Assembly (NCBI GenBank): GCA_040221055.1
Contig: JAVJVN010000009.1
Location: 282,257-346,256 of the forward strand
Direction: 5' to 3'
DNA: 64,000 nt
DNA from: Rhodothermales bacterium
Lineage (GTDB): Bacteria; Bacteroidota; Rhodothermia; Rhodothermales; UBA10348
Both the position numbers and the translations under genes were made by a program. The stretch's first letter is position 1, and every line of letters begins with the position of its first letter. The notes beneath the pieces were generated by a model. That model had not been told where the DNA came from. It did not search any database and worked only from the letters and a program-made list of their open reading frames with translations. Shown here in pieces: positions 26,752 through 35,023 of the stretch.

Positions 26752-29157
26752 ATGATGATCCCAAGAGGACGCCGCCGTACCGACAGCTTGGTCTTGATTC
26801 TGTTATTCTCGATTGGCCTGGCATGTGCAGGCCTCCTTCTGAATCACGTCCGGTGGGAATTGTCATTTGACGATTATTTGGGAGAGTCTGTATATCGGGT
26901 TGTACTGGACGGCAAAATTGGCGGCCAATCCCTTGAGGGCCCGATGTCGCCTGCGCCAATGGCGCGTCTGCTCGAAGAAAAGGCTGCTGCTGTCAAATCA
27001 GCAACACGAGTGGTATCTCCGCCAACAGACGTAACAGTGTCGGTTGGCGAGGAGAAGTTCTTCGGTGATGATTTCTTCTACGTGGATCCGTCTTTCATCC
27101 ACCTGTTGAGCATTTCAACGCTGGAAGGCGACGCCGTCCAGAGCCTGGAAACGCCGGGCTTCCTTGTGCTTACCGAAGAAACAGCACAGAAATATTTCGG
27201 GACATCCGATGCGGTCGGCAAATCGCTACAGTTTGGAGGTTTCGCCACGTACGAAGTGGGAGCCGTCATTCGAACGCCGCCACGCGAGTCCAACCTTTTG
27301 TTCGACGGTCTGCTACCGTCCGTTGAAGTCCCATTTGCGAGTCAGAACAACTGGGTCGCAAACAACGTGATTACATACGTGACGTTGGAACAGTCCGGCG
27401 TCACTGCTGACATATCGGGTATCGTCGATGACATCAACGCCATCGTATCCCCCGAGCTTGCGCTCGCCGTAGAAACAGCATATGGCCTCTCGTTTGCCGA
27501 TTTTTCGAAAGACAACTATTTCCGTTACTCGCTTCAATCGGTAAGCGACATCCGTACTGGGCCTCAATACGATCGCGATTATGCCAGCAAGGTAGATTCT
27601 GACATTTTGTTTACCCTCGGCGCTGTAGGGTTCGCTGTTCTTCTGATGAGCCTCCTCGTTTCATGCTTGTTCGCGTTTGGAAGTACCCAGCGAAGACGAA
27701 TGGAGCTGTTCATCAGAAAATTATGCGGAGCGAATCCGTTTGCCGAATTTCTTTCTATCTACGTCCCGTTGTTGGGCGTTTTTGTGGTATCCGCAGGTAT
27801 TGCAGCCCTCATGGTCGTGATTTCATTCTCGACACTCCGAGATCTGTTTCAACTTGAGTATGGAGTGCGTCAGGTGCTATCAGCGAGTAACGCGGCTGCT
27901 GTGCTCTTTTACTGCATTATTGCCACCATCCTTGCAGCTTCCTATTCGTATTCAGGAGTCAAATCGATCTCTCCCATTGACTACCTGATGGCAAGACGTC
28001 CACGCCTTCGTATGCCCTTGATGCGGAGAGGTCTTGTTTTTGTTTTGTATTTCCTTACGTCCGCTGTAGTCGTCCTATCTGTCATCGTGATGTCACAATC
28101 TCTGTTCGTTGATCACCATGACTGGGGGTTGGAGACCGAAAAGACGTTTGTCGTCAGTAATACGGCTCCGCTTCGCGACCAGATTGAAGGCTTCACCGAG
28201 AGCTTACGGGCTGACGATCATGTCGCTGCTGCCAGCGTGGTCTCGGCCATTCCCGGTCGGTTCAATTCCAGTATCGAATATTCCTATGAAAACGCTGAAA
28301 CGACCTCGAAGCATCGCCTACGCGTTGCATTCGTTGATATCGATTACTTCGAAGCGTTGGGACTCGACATTATCGGAGGACGCATTGACGACGCCTCGAT
28401 AAGCAACGAGAAAAGTGCGATCGTTGTAAATGAGTCGGCGGTTCGCCTACTTGACGAAGCAGGAAGCGTGATTGGCAATCGTCTGATTGGACTATCTCCG
28501 CTGACAAATGAGCAATCGAAGTCGTATGAAATTGTGGCAACGATTGGAGACTTTCATGTCGAACCCCTCACCGAAGAAATTCCCCCAGTGGCTTTGGTTA
28601 TCGTTCGTGGGTATGCGTTCAGTGATGTGCTCCTCCGCATGAACAGAGATGCCTCGCAAGCCGAAGTGGAAGCGATGGTCCGGTCGATCGCACAACGTTA
28701 CGGTAACGCGTCCACTGTCACGACCCATCCTCTATCGGATGTCATATCCGATAGCACAGCCGATTCAACCAGAATCATCTCAATGCTCCTCGCATTTTCC
28801 CTTTTGGCGATGCTTTACGGTGTTGTCGCCCAGTTTGCGGTGCTGGCGACAGATGTGCGTTCGAGAGACAGAGAACTATCCATCCGATGGATTCTGGGAG
28901 CCACGCGAGAGGGTCTGTTGCTGGAAGCAGTTCGAGTGGATATAGCCATTTTCTCCGTGGCCACGGTCCTGGGTCTCATTCCTGGCGTCTATCTCGGCAA
29001 GGAATGGCTGTCCCAATACGCTTACCAACACGCCGAAATGATATCCAGTATTGCCACATCGATGGTGGTAGGGACGGCAATGGTAGGTGTTGTGTCACTT
29101 TTTGTGTTCATTCAGATCGGGCACCAGTCGATCGTTCAGGTGCTTAACGACCATTGA
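26752..29157 (+). CDS. Orphan FtsX/MacB-like permease carried by the island
   Basis: An 801-residue permease of the same broad class as the gene at 21269-23968 but without a prefix domain. The first helix is VLILLFSIGLACAGLLL, followed by a periplasmic core domain (FDDYLGESVYRVVLDGK, then DDFFYVDPSF), three helices with RRRMELFIRKLCGAN, a second periplasmic domain, and a final three-helix FtsX part with RDRELSIRWILGAT. It is complete at both ends. No ATPase is nearby. As island cargo its purpose is unknown; it might export a peptide or have been captured from a host chromosome. ATG 26752 is used, with another ATG directly after it. Confidence 0.85.
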   Translation: MMIPRGRRRTDSLVLILLFSIGLACAGLLLNHVRWELSFDDYLGESVYRVVLDGKIGGQSLEGPMSPAPMARLLEEKAAAVKSATRVVSPPTDVTVSVGEEKFFGDDFFYVDPSFIHLLSISTLEGDAVQSLETPGFLVLTEETAQKYFGTSDAVGKSLQFGGFATYEVGAVIRTPPRESNLLFDGLLPSVEVPFASQNNWVANNVITYVTLEQSGVTADISGIVDDINAIVSPELALAVETAYGLSFADFSKDNYFRYSLQSVSDIRTGPQYDRDYASKVDSDILFTLGAVGFAVLLMSLLVSCLFAFGSTQRRRMELFIRKLCGANPFAEFLSIYVPLLGVFVVSAGIAALMVVISFSTLRDLFQLEYGVRQVLSASNAAAVLFYCIIATILAASYSYSGVKSISPIDYLMARRPRLRMPLMRRGLVFVLYFLTSAVVVLSVIVMSQSLFVDHHDWGLETEKTFVVSNTAPLRDQIEGFTESLRADDHVAAASVVSAIPGRFNSSIEYSYENAETTSKHRLRVAFVDIDYFEALGLDIIGGRIDDASISNEKSAIVVNESAVRLLDEAGSVIGNRLIGLSPLTNEQSKSYEIVATIGDFHVEPLTEEIPPVALVIVRGYAFSDVLLRMNRDASQAEVEAMVRSIAQRYGNASTVTTHPLSDVISDSTADSTRIISMLLAFSLLAMLYGVVAQFAVLATDVRSRDRELSIRWILGATREGLLLEAVRVDIAIFSVATVLGLIPGVYLGKEWLSQYAYQHAEMISSIATSMVVGTAMVGVVSLFVFIQIGHQSIVQVLNDH

Positions 29158-29238
29158 GACGACCCGGTGTTCGACTATCCGTAAGTGTTGATCAATTGTT
29201 GTCAGAGGGGTTCTACCCCGATTCCGTAGACACTTGAG

Positions 29239-30030
29239 TTAAGAGTATTTCACTCCGTTCAATACGGATCCGTCCCGGCGTCGCGTCGGGTTGTAGATCC
29301 GCTCTATGTAGTCAAAGATATCGCTTCTGGCCTCGTCCCGCGTCCGGTAATTCCGACGGTTCACACGTTCTCTCTTCAGCATTCCGAAGAACCCTTCCGC
29401 TGCGGCGTTGTCCGCACAGCTTCCTACGGCACTCATGCTCGATATGAGGTTGTGGTCCCGCAGGAACGCCTGGTATTCTCGGCTGGTGAACTGGGTCCCC
29501 CTGTCGGAGTGGAGAATGGTCTGTACGCCATCTGGACGCTGTCTGATGGCCATTAGAACGGCCTGTAGGACCAAGTGCGTGTCCTGGACGGCGCTCATGG
29601 ACCAACCGACCACGTTTTTCTTGAACAAGTCCAGCACACACGCCAAGTAAAGCCATCCTTCCTGCGTCCTGATGTACGTAATGTCTATCACCCACTTTCG
29701 GTTTGGCTCGTCGCTGTGGAACTCGCGACTCAGGTGATTCATGACGCCGTCAGGACGGTCTCCGCTTGGCTTTTGGCCCCAGCGGCGACGCTGCGGGATT
29801 CCCCGCAATCCATCAACGCGCATGAGACGAGCCACTCGATTCTGTCCACATGCCATGCCAGCCTGTATCAGTTCATCCAATATCCGGCCGCTGCCCCATA
29901 CACCGTCACTCTGCTCATGCAACGAACGGATTTCCTGCAAAAGGGCATCGTTCTCAATCGCTCGTGGCGACGGTTCACGCCCTTTCCAAGCGTAATAACC
30001 GCTCCTCGACACATTCAGACAACGGCACAT
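29239..30030 (-). CDS. IS3-family transposase OrfB (DDE integrase domain)
   Basis: A 263-residue protein from the internal Met, although it is probably made mainly as an OrfAB fusion by -1 frameshifting near 30111. The start MCRCLNVSRSGYYAW is the HTH_21-like region, followed by the retroviral integrase fold. The DDE triad is visible: WVIDITYI, LHSDRGTQF and AAAEGFFGMLKRE. The C-terminal region ends IYNPTRRRDGSVLNGVKYS. It appears intact, so the element may still transpose. Confidence 0.93.
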   Translation of the reverse strand: MCRCLNVSRSGYYAWKGREPSPRAIENDALLQEIRSLHEQSDGVWGSGRILDELIQAGMACGQNRVARLMRVDGLRGIPQRRRWGQKPSGDRPDGVMNHLSREFHSDEPNRKWVIDITYIRTQEGWLYLACVLDLFKKNVVGWSMSAVQDTHLVLQAVLMAIRQRPDGVQTILHSDRGTQFTSREYQAFLRDHNLISSMSAVGSCADNAAAEGFFGMLKRERVNRRNYRTRDEARSDIFDYIERIYNPTRRRDGSVLNGVKYS

Positions 30031-30077
30031 GAGCCCGACGGGATAGTCATCAGAGAACCGAGCAATCGCCTTAAACC

Positions 30078-30365
30078 TTACGTGGATTCGCTCGCGAAGA
30101 ACGCGGCCGCTTTTTTTAAAAAGTCCCGCTCCTGTTTGACACGCTTCAGCTCACGCTTGAGCGCCGCCATTTCTTCGTCACGAGCCGATCCTTTGCCAGG
30201 AAAGGCTTTCTTCGGATCCGAATCAAACTCACGGCACCATCGGGCCAGATTGGACGGGTTCAGGCCCAGATCACTGGCAATCTCAGCAATGGTAGATCCC
30301 GTATTCCGGACCAGCTTGACCGCTTCCTCCTTGTACTCCTTCGAGTATGTCTTTCTCGTACGCAT
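30078..30365 (-). CDS. IS3-family transposase OrfA
   Basis: A 95-residue helix-turn-helix protein, MRTRKTYSKEYKEEAVKLVR onward, with SNLARWCREF as the recognition region and a leucine-zipper-like C terminus (LKRELKRVKQERDFLKKA). It binds the terminal repeats. Near its end a run of seven A residues (on the minus strand; 30111-30117) allows a -1 frameshift. The -1 frame is open from there into OrfB and reads RFKAIARFSDDYPVGLM, as in other IS3 OrfAB fusions. The gene is intact. Confidence 0.92.
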   Translation of the reverse strand: MRTRKTYSKEYKEEAVKLVRNTGSTIAEIASDLGLNPSNLARWCREFDSDPKKAFPGKGSARDEEMAALKRELKRVKQERDFLKKAAAFFASEST

Positions 30366-30428
30366 GGTGTACCTCCACCGAATAAGATCGGTCTTTTTGG
30401 AAGTGTCCACCAAATCGGGGTAGAACCC

Positions 30429-30746
30429 GATACGAAATTGAAATGGGCGCACGCCGCTGAAATTAGGCTTGACTACAAGAGCGACAGGCTGTGGCTCTTA
30501 ATAAATCCGACGCTGTGGTTCGACTCCTCCGATGACTCTCCTTTACCTGATCGGGCAAAAGAGTTCAGGCGCGAGAAGCTTGCCAAGCTCTACAACAGCC
30601 ATTTCAACGACCTAATCTACGGCTGGGCCTTCATACTCTGCGGGGGCCGTAGCCAAATCAGGATCCAGGCGTTCTCGATCGGCGATGGTGTTGACGCAGT
30701 GTTCACTATCGGTTCTGTCACTGCATATAGTCACCGAGCAGCATGA
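30429..30746 (+). pseudogene. C-terminal remnant of an APAZ-domain effector protein
   Basis: From the right edge of the IS3 element an open frame runs about 105 residues to a stop that overlaps the Argonaute start codon (ATGA). The sequence WAHAAEIRLDYKSDRLWLL, PTLWFDSSDD, FRREKLAKLYNSHFNDLIYGW and GVDAVFTIGSVTAYSHR fits the C-terminal part of APAZ domains, which in short-Argonaute operons follow a SIR2, TIR or nuclease effector domain. No start codon beyond a weak TTG at 30438 exists, and the N-terminal effector is absent from the window. I judge it a truncated, non-functional gene. The APAZ match is from memory of the family, not a search. Confidence 0.72.
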
Positions 30747-32200
30747 GTGAGAGCACCACGCAGGCATTCGCGCTTCCGGCTCACGGGATCCTTCAAGAAC
30801 CGGAGCTGCTTTTCCACCCAGAGAGGAGCGGGGACACAGACATTCATCCTTTGAGAGGGCTGCTTCGATTCGGCCCTTACAGCCGCGCGCTCATCAATAG
30901 CGTCATAGATCCCATCCGAGTTGGGCTAGTGGTACCTCACGACACGCGCGGAGTGATTAGCCACCTCCTTAAGGAATTAGAGTCCACCCAGCAGCCACAA
31001 GAAAGGCAGAAGTATCTGCCACCCTTTCCCGGCTTCGCCAACGTCTTTGGAGTCCGAGTCGTCCCAGCCGCCTCGTCTACGTGGATTCAACTTCCCGAAG
31101 ACCTTGATAGCCGGATCGCAGACGCGGAGAAACCGCATTTAGTTCTAGCAGAGGAGATAACTAAGGCCGTTAAGGCAATCTGGAACAGTGGTCGGCAGGA
31201 GTGTGACGTTCTATTGATTTATCTCCCGGACAGGTGGGAGTCAGGTTTTTATGGGCCGAAGGGTGACGATTTCGACCTTCACGACCATGTAAAGGCGGTG
31301 GCTGCCCAACTCAACGTGCCCACGCAGATTATCCAAGAAGAGAGCGCCCTGACATACAGATGTCGGGCAAGCGTCATGTGGAGACTTGGAATAGCCCTTT
31401 ATTGCAAGGCAGGAGGCGTCCCGTGGAAACTGGCGGGGTCGGCTCCCGAGACCGCATTCATTGGGCTCAGCTATTCTGTAAGGCCGAGGAATTCAGAAGG
31501 AGCACGTTTCATCACCTGTTGTAGCCAGGTTTTTGACTCCGACGGGGCCGGGCTGGAGTTCTTAACGTATGACACTAACGAGACAGGAGTTCACATCGAG
31601 CGGCGGAATCCCTACTTATCCAGAAACGAAATGATGCGGGTCATGGCGAGGAGCCTGAGCCTGTACCAACTCCGCCACGGCGGAAGATGCCCGAAGCGGA
31701 TCGTTGTACACAAAACGACCGAATTTAAACCAGAAGAGATCAAGGGCTGTTTCGACGCCTTTAGGTCGGCCGGTGAGGTTGATCTCATTCAAGTCGTGAA
31801 GAGCGCTTCTTGGAAAGGCGTTCTAATTGAGGAGCCTACGAAAGGCAACAAAGGGCATGCCGCTAGTTTTCCATGTCGACGGGGGTCGTTCGTCACGTTG
31901 TCCGGGCGGGACGCTCTGCTCTGGACCCAGGGAAATGTACCCGAGGCTGCACGAGGCCGCGATTTCTACAAGGAGGGTAAGGGCATTCCTAGACCTCTCA
32001 TGCTCCGTCGATACGCGGGTCACGGATCGTGGGACGAGACGTGCAGGGCAACCCTTGGGCTGACCAAAATGAACTGGAATAATGACGGTCTGTATGATCG
32101 CCTCCCAGTGACTCTAGCATATTCTGACGCACTGGCTGATGTGCTTAAACGGTTTCCCTCGATCTCAAATGGTACGTATCAATTCAGGTATTTCATGTAG
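30743..32200 (+). CDS. Short prokaryotic Argonaute (MID-PIWI, catalytically inactive)
   Basis: A 485-residue protein of short-pAgo size with only MID and PIWI lobes. The MID region has LNVPTQIIQEESAL (190-203) and RLGIALYCKAGGVPWKL (214-230), the segment that pockets the guide 5' end. PIWI begins ETAFIGLSYSV (236-246), where the catalytic Asp of long Argonautes is a Ser. VVHKTTEFKPEE (321-332) also lacks the second Asp. TKMNWNNDGLYDRLPVTLAYSDA (441-463) is the usual C-terminal signature. Nuclease activity is therefore not expected, as in known short pAgos, which sense invader nucleic acid and activate an APAZ-linked effector. The start overlaps the APAZ remnant by four bases. The gene is intact but has lost its partner and upstream promoter. 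Confidence 0.9.
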   Translation: MSESTTQAFALPAHGILQEPELLFHPERSGDTDIHPLRGLLRFGPYSRALINSVIDPIRVGLVVPHDTRGVISHLLKELESTQQPQERQKYLPPFPGFANVFGVRVVPAASSTWIQLPEDLDSRIADAEKPHLVLAEEITKAVKAIWNSGRQECDVLLIYLPDRWESGFYGPKGDDFDLHDHVKAVAAQLNVPTQIIQEESALTYRCRASVMWRLGIALYCKAGGVPWKLAGSAPETAFIGLSYSVRPRNSEGARFITCCSQVFDSDGAGLEFLTYDTNETGVHIERRNPYLSRNEMMRVMARSLSLYQLRHGGRCPKRIVVHKTTEFKPEEIKGCFDAFRSAGEVDLIQVVKSASWKGVLIEEPTKGNKGHAASFPCRRGSFVTLSGRDALLWTQGNVPEAARGRDFYKEGKGIPRPLMLRRYAGHGSWDETCRATLGLTKMNWNNDGLYDRLPVTLAYSDALADVLKRFPSISNGTYQFRYFM

Positions 32201-32620
32201 GGGCATCGACAGAGGCATCTCCACTGCCGCAGCCTTTGGCAGAATCTCCGCTACTGTCTCCTGCTGGAAAGGGTCTACACGAATTGGTCAAAAAGAACCT
32301 CAAGCAAACGACTCAGAAGCAACGTGTTCATGCATTTCCGGAAATTGCATATAGCTTATCACATCAAAAGAACGGCTACTCTCTGAGGTCTCCAGAGCCA
32401 GGTGAAAACGACCCACCCCCCTCTGTCCCATGCCCTCCGGGTTCTACCCCGATTCGGTGGACGGTTGAGTTAAGTACAAGTCCCTCAATCTTCTCGATCT
32501 CCTGCAAAACGTCTCAGAACTCCTTGATGGACGGGCATTCTCCTGATGGGATGATGGCAGATAACCTTCCGTTCATGCTCTTTTGCTCCTTGTATTTCGT
32601 CTAACAGTTGACCTTCCCCA
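32201..32620. other. Gene-poor stretch with insertion-sequence debris
   Basis: This 420-base gap follows the Argonaute gene. No convincing gene is seen. It holds one copy of a 54-base repeat shared with 36153-36207 (32385-32438). Directly after it lies a lone IS3-type end (32439-32480) that begins GGGTTCTACCCCGATTCGGTGG and closely matches the left end of the intact IS at 29208. A forward frame reading GKGLHELVKKNLKQTTQKQ is open at 32236-32604 but runs through the debris, so it is probably not a gene. Confidence 0.6.
32385..32438. repeat. Dispersed repeat, copy 1
   Basis: A segment beginning GAGGTCTCCAGAGCCAGGTG and rich in C further on recurs, with about ten differences, at 36153-36207. 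On the minus strand both read like GGGTCGTTTTCACCTGGC, reminiscent of the subterminal repeats of IS21-family elements. No transposase gene of that family is present, so this is probably a dead end fragment. Confidence 0.5.
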
Positions 32621-32971
32621 ATGAAATCTCATCCGACCACAAGAGAACTAGAGATCATCGATGCACGCGAGATAATCTCTGACAACCGGCTAGGCGCATT
32701 CCTTCGCGCCGCTCTTGTTAACGACCCGGGCATACTCGCGGTCGATATTATTTGCAGTGATTTAGACCAGGGACTCACATTAGATGAGATATTTTACACT
32801 GGTGACGAATTCGGTTTTAGTATTTCAATCTACAATTCAACTGAATCAGACTTTAGAATCGGCTTTGGCTGCCAGGCTGGGCCTCTTGCAGGAGACGGTG
32901 GGAATTGGGATGTTTCTTTCGAGAATGATGCCGTCAAGTCGATCAGCATTCGGGGGAGTTGGATCAGTTAG
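32621..32971 (+). CDS. Hypothetical small acidic protein
   Basis: A 116-residue open frame, MKSHPTTRELEIIDAREIIS onward, with a likely mixed alpha/beta fold: alternating hydrophobic strands (ILAVDIICSDL, FGFSISIYN, FRIGFGCQAG) and an acidic bias. No signal peptide, membrane segment or known motif is seen. The size and acidity resemble immunity-type proteins, but no toxin partner is visible. It sits alone between IS debris on both sides, so its original neighbours may be lost. Confidence 0.5.
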   Translation: MKSHPTTRELEIIDAREIISDNRLGAFLRAALVNDPGILAVDIICSDLDQGLTLDEIFYTGDEFGFSISIYNSTESDFRIGFGCQAGPLAGDGGNWDVSFENDAVKSISIRGSWIS

Positions 32972-32978
32972 CAATTTG

Positions 32979-33125
32979 AAGTGAGCTCCCCCCGTTAATT
33001 CACCCAGTCAGAAGTAGAGAATCGGGCGTGTTGCGGTGGTATTCTGCGGTGAATTCGTATGGGGTCAGATCACCCAGAGAGGAGTGTGGCCGGAACGAGT
33101 TTTACTCTCGTCTGGAGACACTCGA
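32979..33125 (-). pseudogene. Remnant of an IS3-family transposase OrfB C terminus
   Basis: On the minus strand, ending at TGA 33002-33000, an open segment reads FRPHSSLGDLTPYEFTAEY followed by HRNTPDSLLLTG. The RPHSSLG.LTP.EF motif is the characteristic C terminus of IS3 OrfB proteins of a group different from the intact copy at 29208. The rest of the gene is missing, and the sequence GAGCTCCCCCCGTTAATT beyond the stop looks like the element's end. It is a dead fragment. Confidence 0.75.
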
Positions 33126-33154
33126 TCCGCGAGTCATTTAATCAGCGGTGACAT

Positions 33155-34630
33155 TTAAGCTATCGACCGCAGGTATTGTGCGTAAATCGAGGTTAGCCGT
33201 CCCATTTCACCTCGAACATCCGCCTGTAGCAACTCAACCGTTTCCGGACTATTTCGAACAGTTTCTGACAGCACGTCGCAGATAAATGACTTTGGTCGAT
33301 TTTCATTTTCTCGGCGAAACACAAACAGAGTTTCTTGTCCATCAGGTCGAAGCCATAACCAGTAGTATGAGTTCATAGAACCTACTAAACTGCGCTCCTC
33401 AATCGCGGTGACTGTCAATGATGCCTTGAACACCAAACTATCCGGAGACGAACCAACATCCGGGATACTGCCCTTATTAGACACCGACTCGGAAAAGTCT
33501 GCAAGTCCATCTCCTTTGCCGACGTGGAAGGAGTACGATAACCCTCCTTGATCTGCCGTGTTAACCATCCTATCTACTCCGTAAAACCGGTCGTGTGCCT
33601 CTCGGAGAGCTTGCGCCTCAGTCTCTCTGGCTTTGTATACCGCGTTCCTTGCTCTGAATTCTGCGAGTGCGTTCTCGACTTCCTTGACAGACTCAATTCT
33701 TACTTCTTCCGGTTTGCTGTGTTCAGGTACGCTCATCTCTATTATTTGACCAATGATGACTTTGAGAGAATGTGCATCAATGCGTTGCTCGGCAGCTATA
33801 AAGACAAACTGTAACGCCTTGTTCAATACAGCAATACGTGGGTCGTCTGTGTACTGACCAAGATGCTTGCTCTCAGACTCATGACCCCACTCGCCGGATT
33901 GGAGTCGAACAACATCAACATAGTCTCCTCCGCTGAGTATCCAATACAGAACCATACCCAACATGTGAACGTCGCCTTTTTCTGAACCTTTGTACGCGTC
34001 TCGTCCGACTGACGAAAACTCTTCCGGCCTAAACTGCCAAGCACCAATAGCCTCACCCTTCGACGTGATAATGCCTCTGCTATCGTCGCGACTGTATGCG
34101 AGCCCAAAGTCTACCAAAAAAGGCTCGTCAGAATTGATCGTGGAAAACAGCACGTTCCCTGGGTGTACATCTCTGTGCACATGCCCCAGACCATGAATGA
34201 ATTCGAGCGTTTCAGCGAGTCTATAGCAGATTTCGAGACATACATCCACGTTTCCACGCAAGCGCTCTAGGCGTTCTGGGTCACCTAGGTCTCTACCTCC
34301 AAATAGTGGCATCACGTAATATGGTAGCTCGGCCCCAGCTACGTCCACCACCCCGTCAGCCAAAATCTGACCAATTCGCGGACATCCGGCATGAACTAAT
34401 TCCTTTACGATTCTGATTTCCGACTCAAAGCGAAGACGTTGTTGGGTTTCAGAACTAGCCTTTCCGTCAGGACTCCATGGTCGGGCCAGCTTCAAGACGA
34501 AGTTTGAATTCCCGTCTGAGCTTTCGGCACGAAAAGCCTCGGCCTGTCCACCTCTGCCGAGTAGCTCGACGAGTCTCCAATTGCCGATCACATAGGGTGG
34601 CTGTATTTCACTTTCCTCGATGTGCATCAC
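33155..34630 (-). CDS. Hanks-type Ser/Thr protein kinase with unassigned C-terminal half
   Basis: A 491-residue soluble protein. Residues about 15-300 are a protein kinase: glycine loop LLGRGGQAEAF, Lys47 in VLKLARP, HRDVHPGNV (152-160) with catalytic Asp154, and VDFGLA with Asp174. RPEEF takes the place of the usual APE, and Asp220 anchors the loop. All key catalytic residues are present. Residues 310-360 form a charged helix (ENALAEFRARNAVYKARETE), and the last 130 residues are beta-rich with no family I recognise. There are no PASTA repeats or membrane segment. Placement in a defence-type island suggests a phage-response kinase, which is inference. AAGGAAAG lies just upstream of the ATG pair. 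Confidence 0.87.
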   Translation of the reverse strand: MMHIEESEIQPPYVIGNWRLVELLGRGGQAEAFRAESSDGNSNFVLKLARPWSPDGKASSETQQRLRFESEIRIVKELVHAGCPRIGQILADGVVDVAGAELPYYVMPLFGGRDLGDPERLERLRGNVDVCLEICYRLAETLEFIHGLGHVHRDVHPGNVLFSTINSDEPFLVDFGLAYSRDDSRGIITSKGEAIGAWQFRPEEFSSVGRDAYKGSEKGDVHMLGMVLYWILSGGDYVDVVRLQSGEWGHESESKHLGQYTDDPRIAVLNKALQFVFIAAEQRIDAHSLKVIIGQIIEMSVPEHSKPEEVRIESVKEVENALAEFRARNAVYKARETEAQALREAHDRFYGVDRMVNTADQGGLSYSFHVGKGDGLADFSESVSNKGSIPDVGSSPDSLVFKASLTVTAIEERSLVGSMNSYYWLWLRPDGQETLFVFRRENENRPKSFICDVLSETVRNSPETVELLQADVRGEMGRLTSIYAQYLRSIA

Positions 34631-34647
34631 TTTCCTTGGAATCCAAA

Positions 34648-34676
34648 TGAAAACAACTTTTCATTGCTGAAAACAA
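34648..34676. promoter_or_regulatory. Candidate operator upstream of the kinase gene
   Basis: Eighteen bases upstream of the kinase start is a perfect dyad TGAAAA-CAAC-TTTTCA (34648-34663), followed four bases later by a further half-site TGAAAACAA. Such a palindrome close to a start codon fits a repressor site, but no regulator gene is visible in the island. Chance AT-rich symmetry is possible. Confidence 0.3.
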
Positions 34677-34794
34677 TCAATCACGTACGAAAGTAGTCGG
34701 TCTGGAACTGCTGGAATATGTGCAGTTTTCGCTTTGAGCGTTCCTGCAGAACGCCAAAGGTACTGTAGCTTACCTTGAGACGACGCGTGGAAGC

Positions 34795-34955
34795 GGCTTC
34801 TACTCCAATTTAGTGTACACTTCCAAAAAGACCGATCTTAGTCTCGGAGGTGATTCACGCAAAGCAGAAGGAAATATTCAATGGAGTTCAAGTAGGAAGC
34901 AGGGCAAGATTGGGAGCGCGGGCTGCTGCTCGAGGTGAAGTGGGTTATAGCTGCG
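34795..34955 (+). pseudogene. Remnant of an IS3-family element: left end and orfA start
   Basis: The sequence GGCTTCTACTCCAATTTAGT followed by ACACTTCCAAAAAGACCGAT matches the right end of the intact IS (29208-30428) in opposite orientation with scattered changes. It continues into a decayed orfA: RK.YSMEFK, a TAG stop, then EAG, where the intact protein has RKTYSKEYKEEAV. The similarity fades by about 34955. A related element once sat here and has decayed. Confidence 0.75.
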
Positions 34956-35023
34956 ATTTATCCGCTTGAGCGAATGAACGAGACGATCAAGAGACCTGTG
35001 GAAATATAGAACCGTAGCCGACA

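Larger units (their letters stand above)
29208..30428 (-). mobile_element. IS3-family insertion sequence, about 1.22 kb
   Basis: The element has imperfect terminal inverted repeats: both ends begin GGGTTCTACCCCGATT inward, followed by the matching GACACTT a few bases later. It carries orfA and orfB on the minus strand with a frameshift site between them. The flanking bases do not form an obvious target duplication (GAG on the left, GAT on the right). Together with the truncated APAZ gene beginning at the right junction, this suggests that the element took part in a deletion after insertion. Confidence 0.88.

Noticed and set aside
30743-32200. The possibility that the Argonaute is an active slicer
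   Set aside because: The PIWI positions expected to hold catalytic Asp residues read Ser (GLSY) and Lys (VVHKTTE), and the length fits the inactive short class.
32236-32604. A 122-codon frame after the Argonaute gene
   Set aside because: It passes straight through a dispersed repeat and an IS end, so it is a chance opening or a broken gene.
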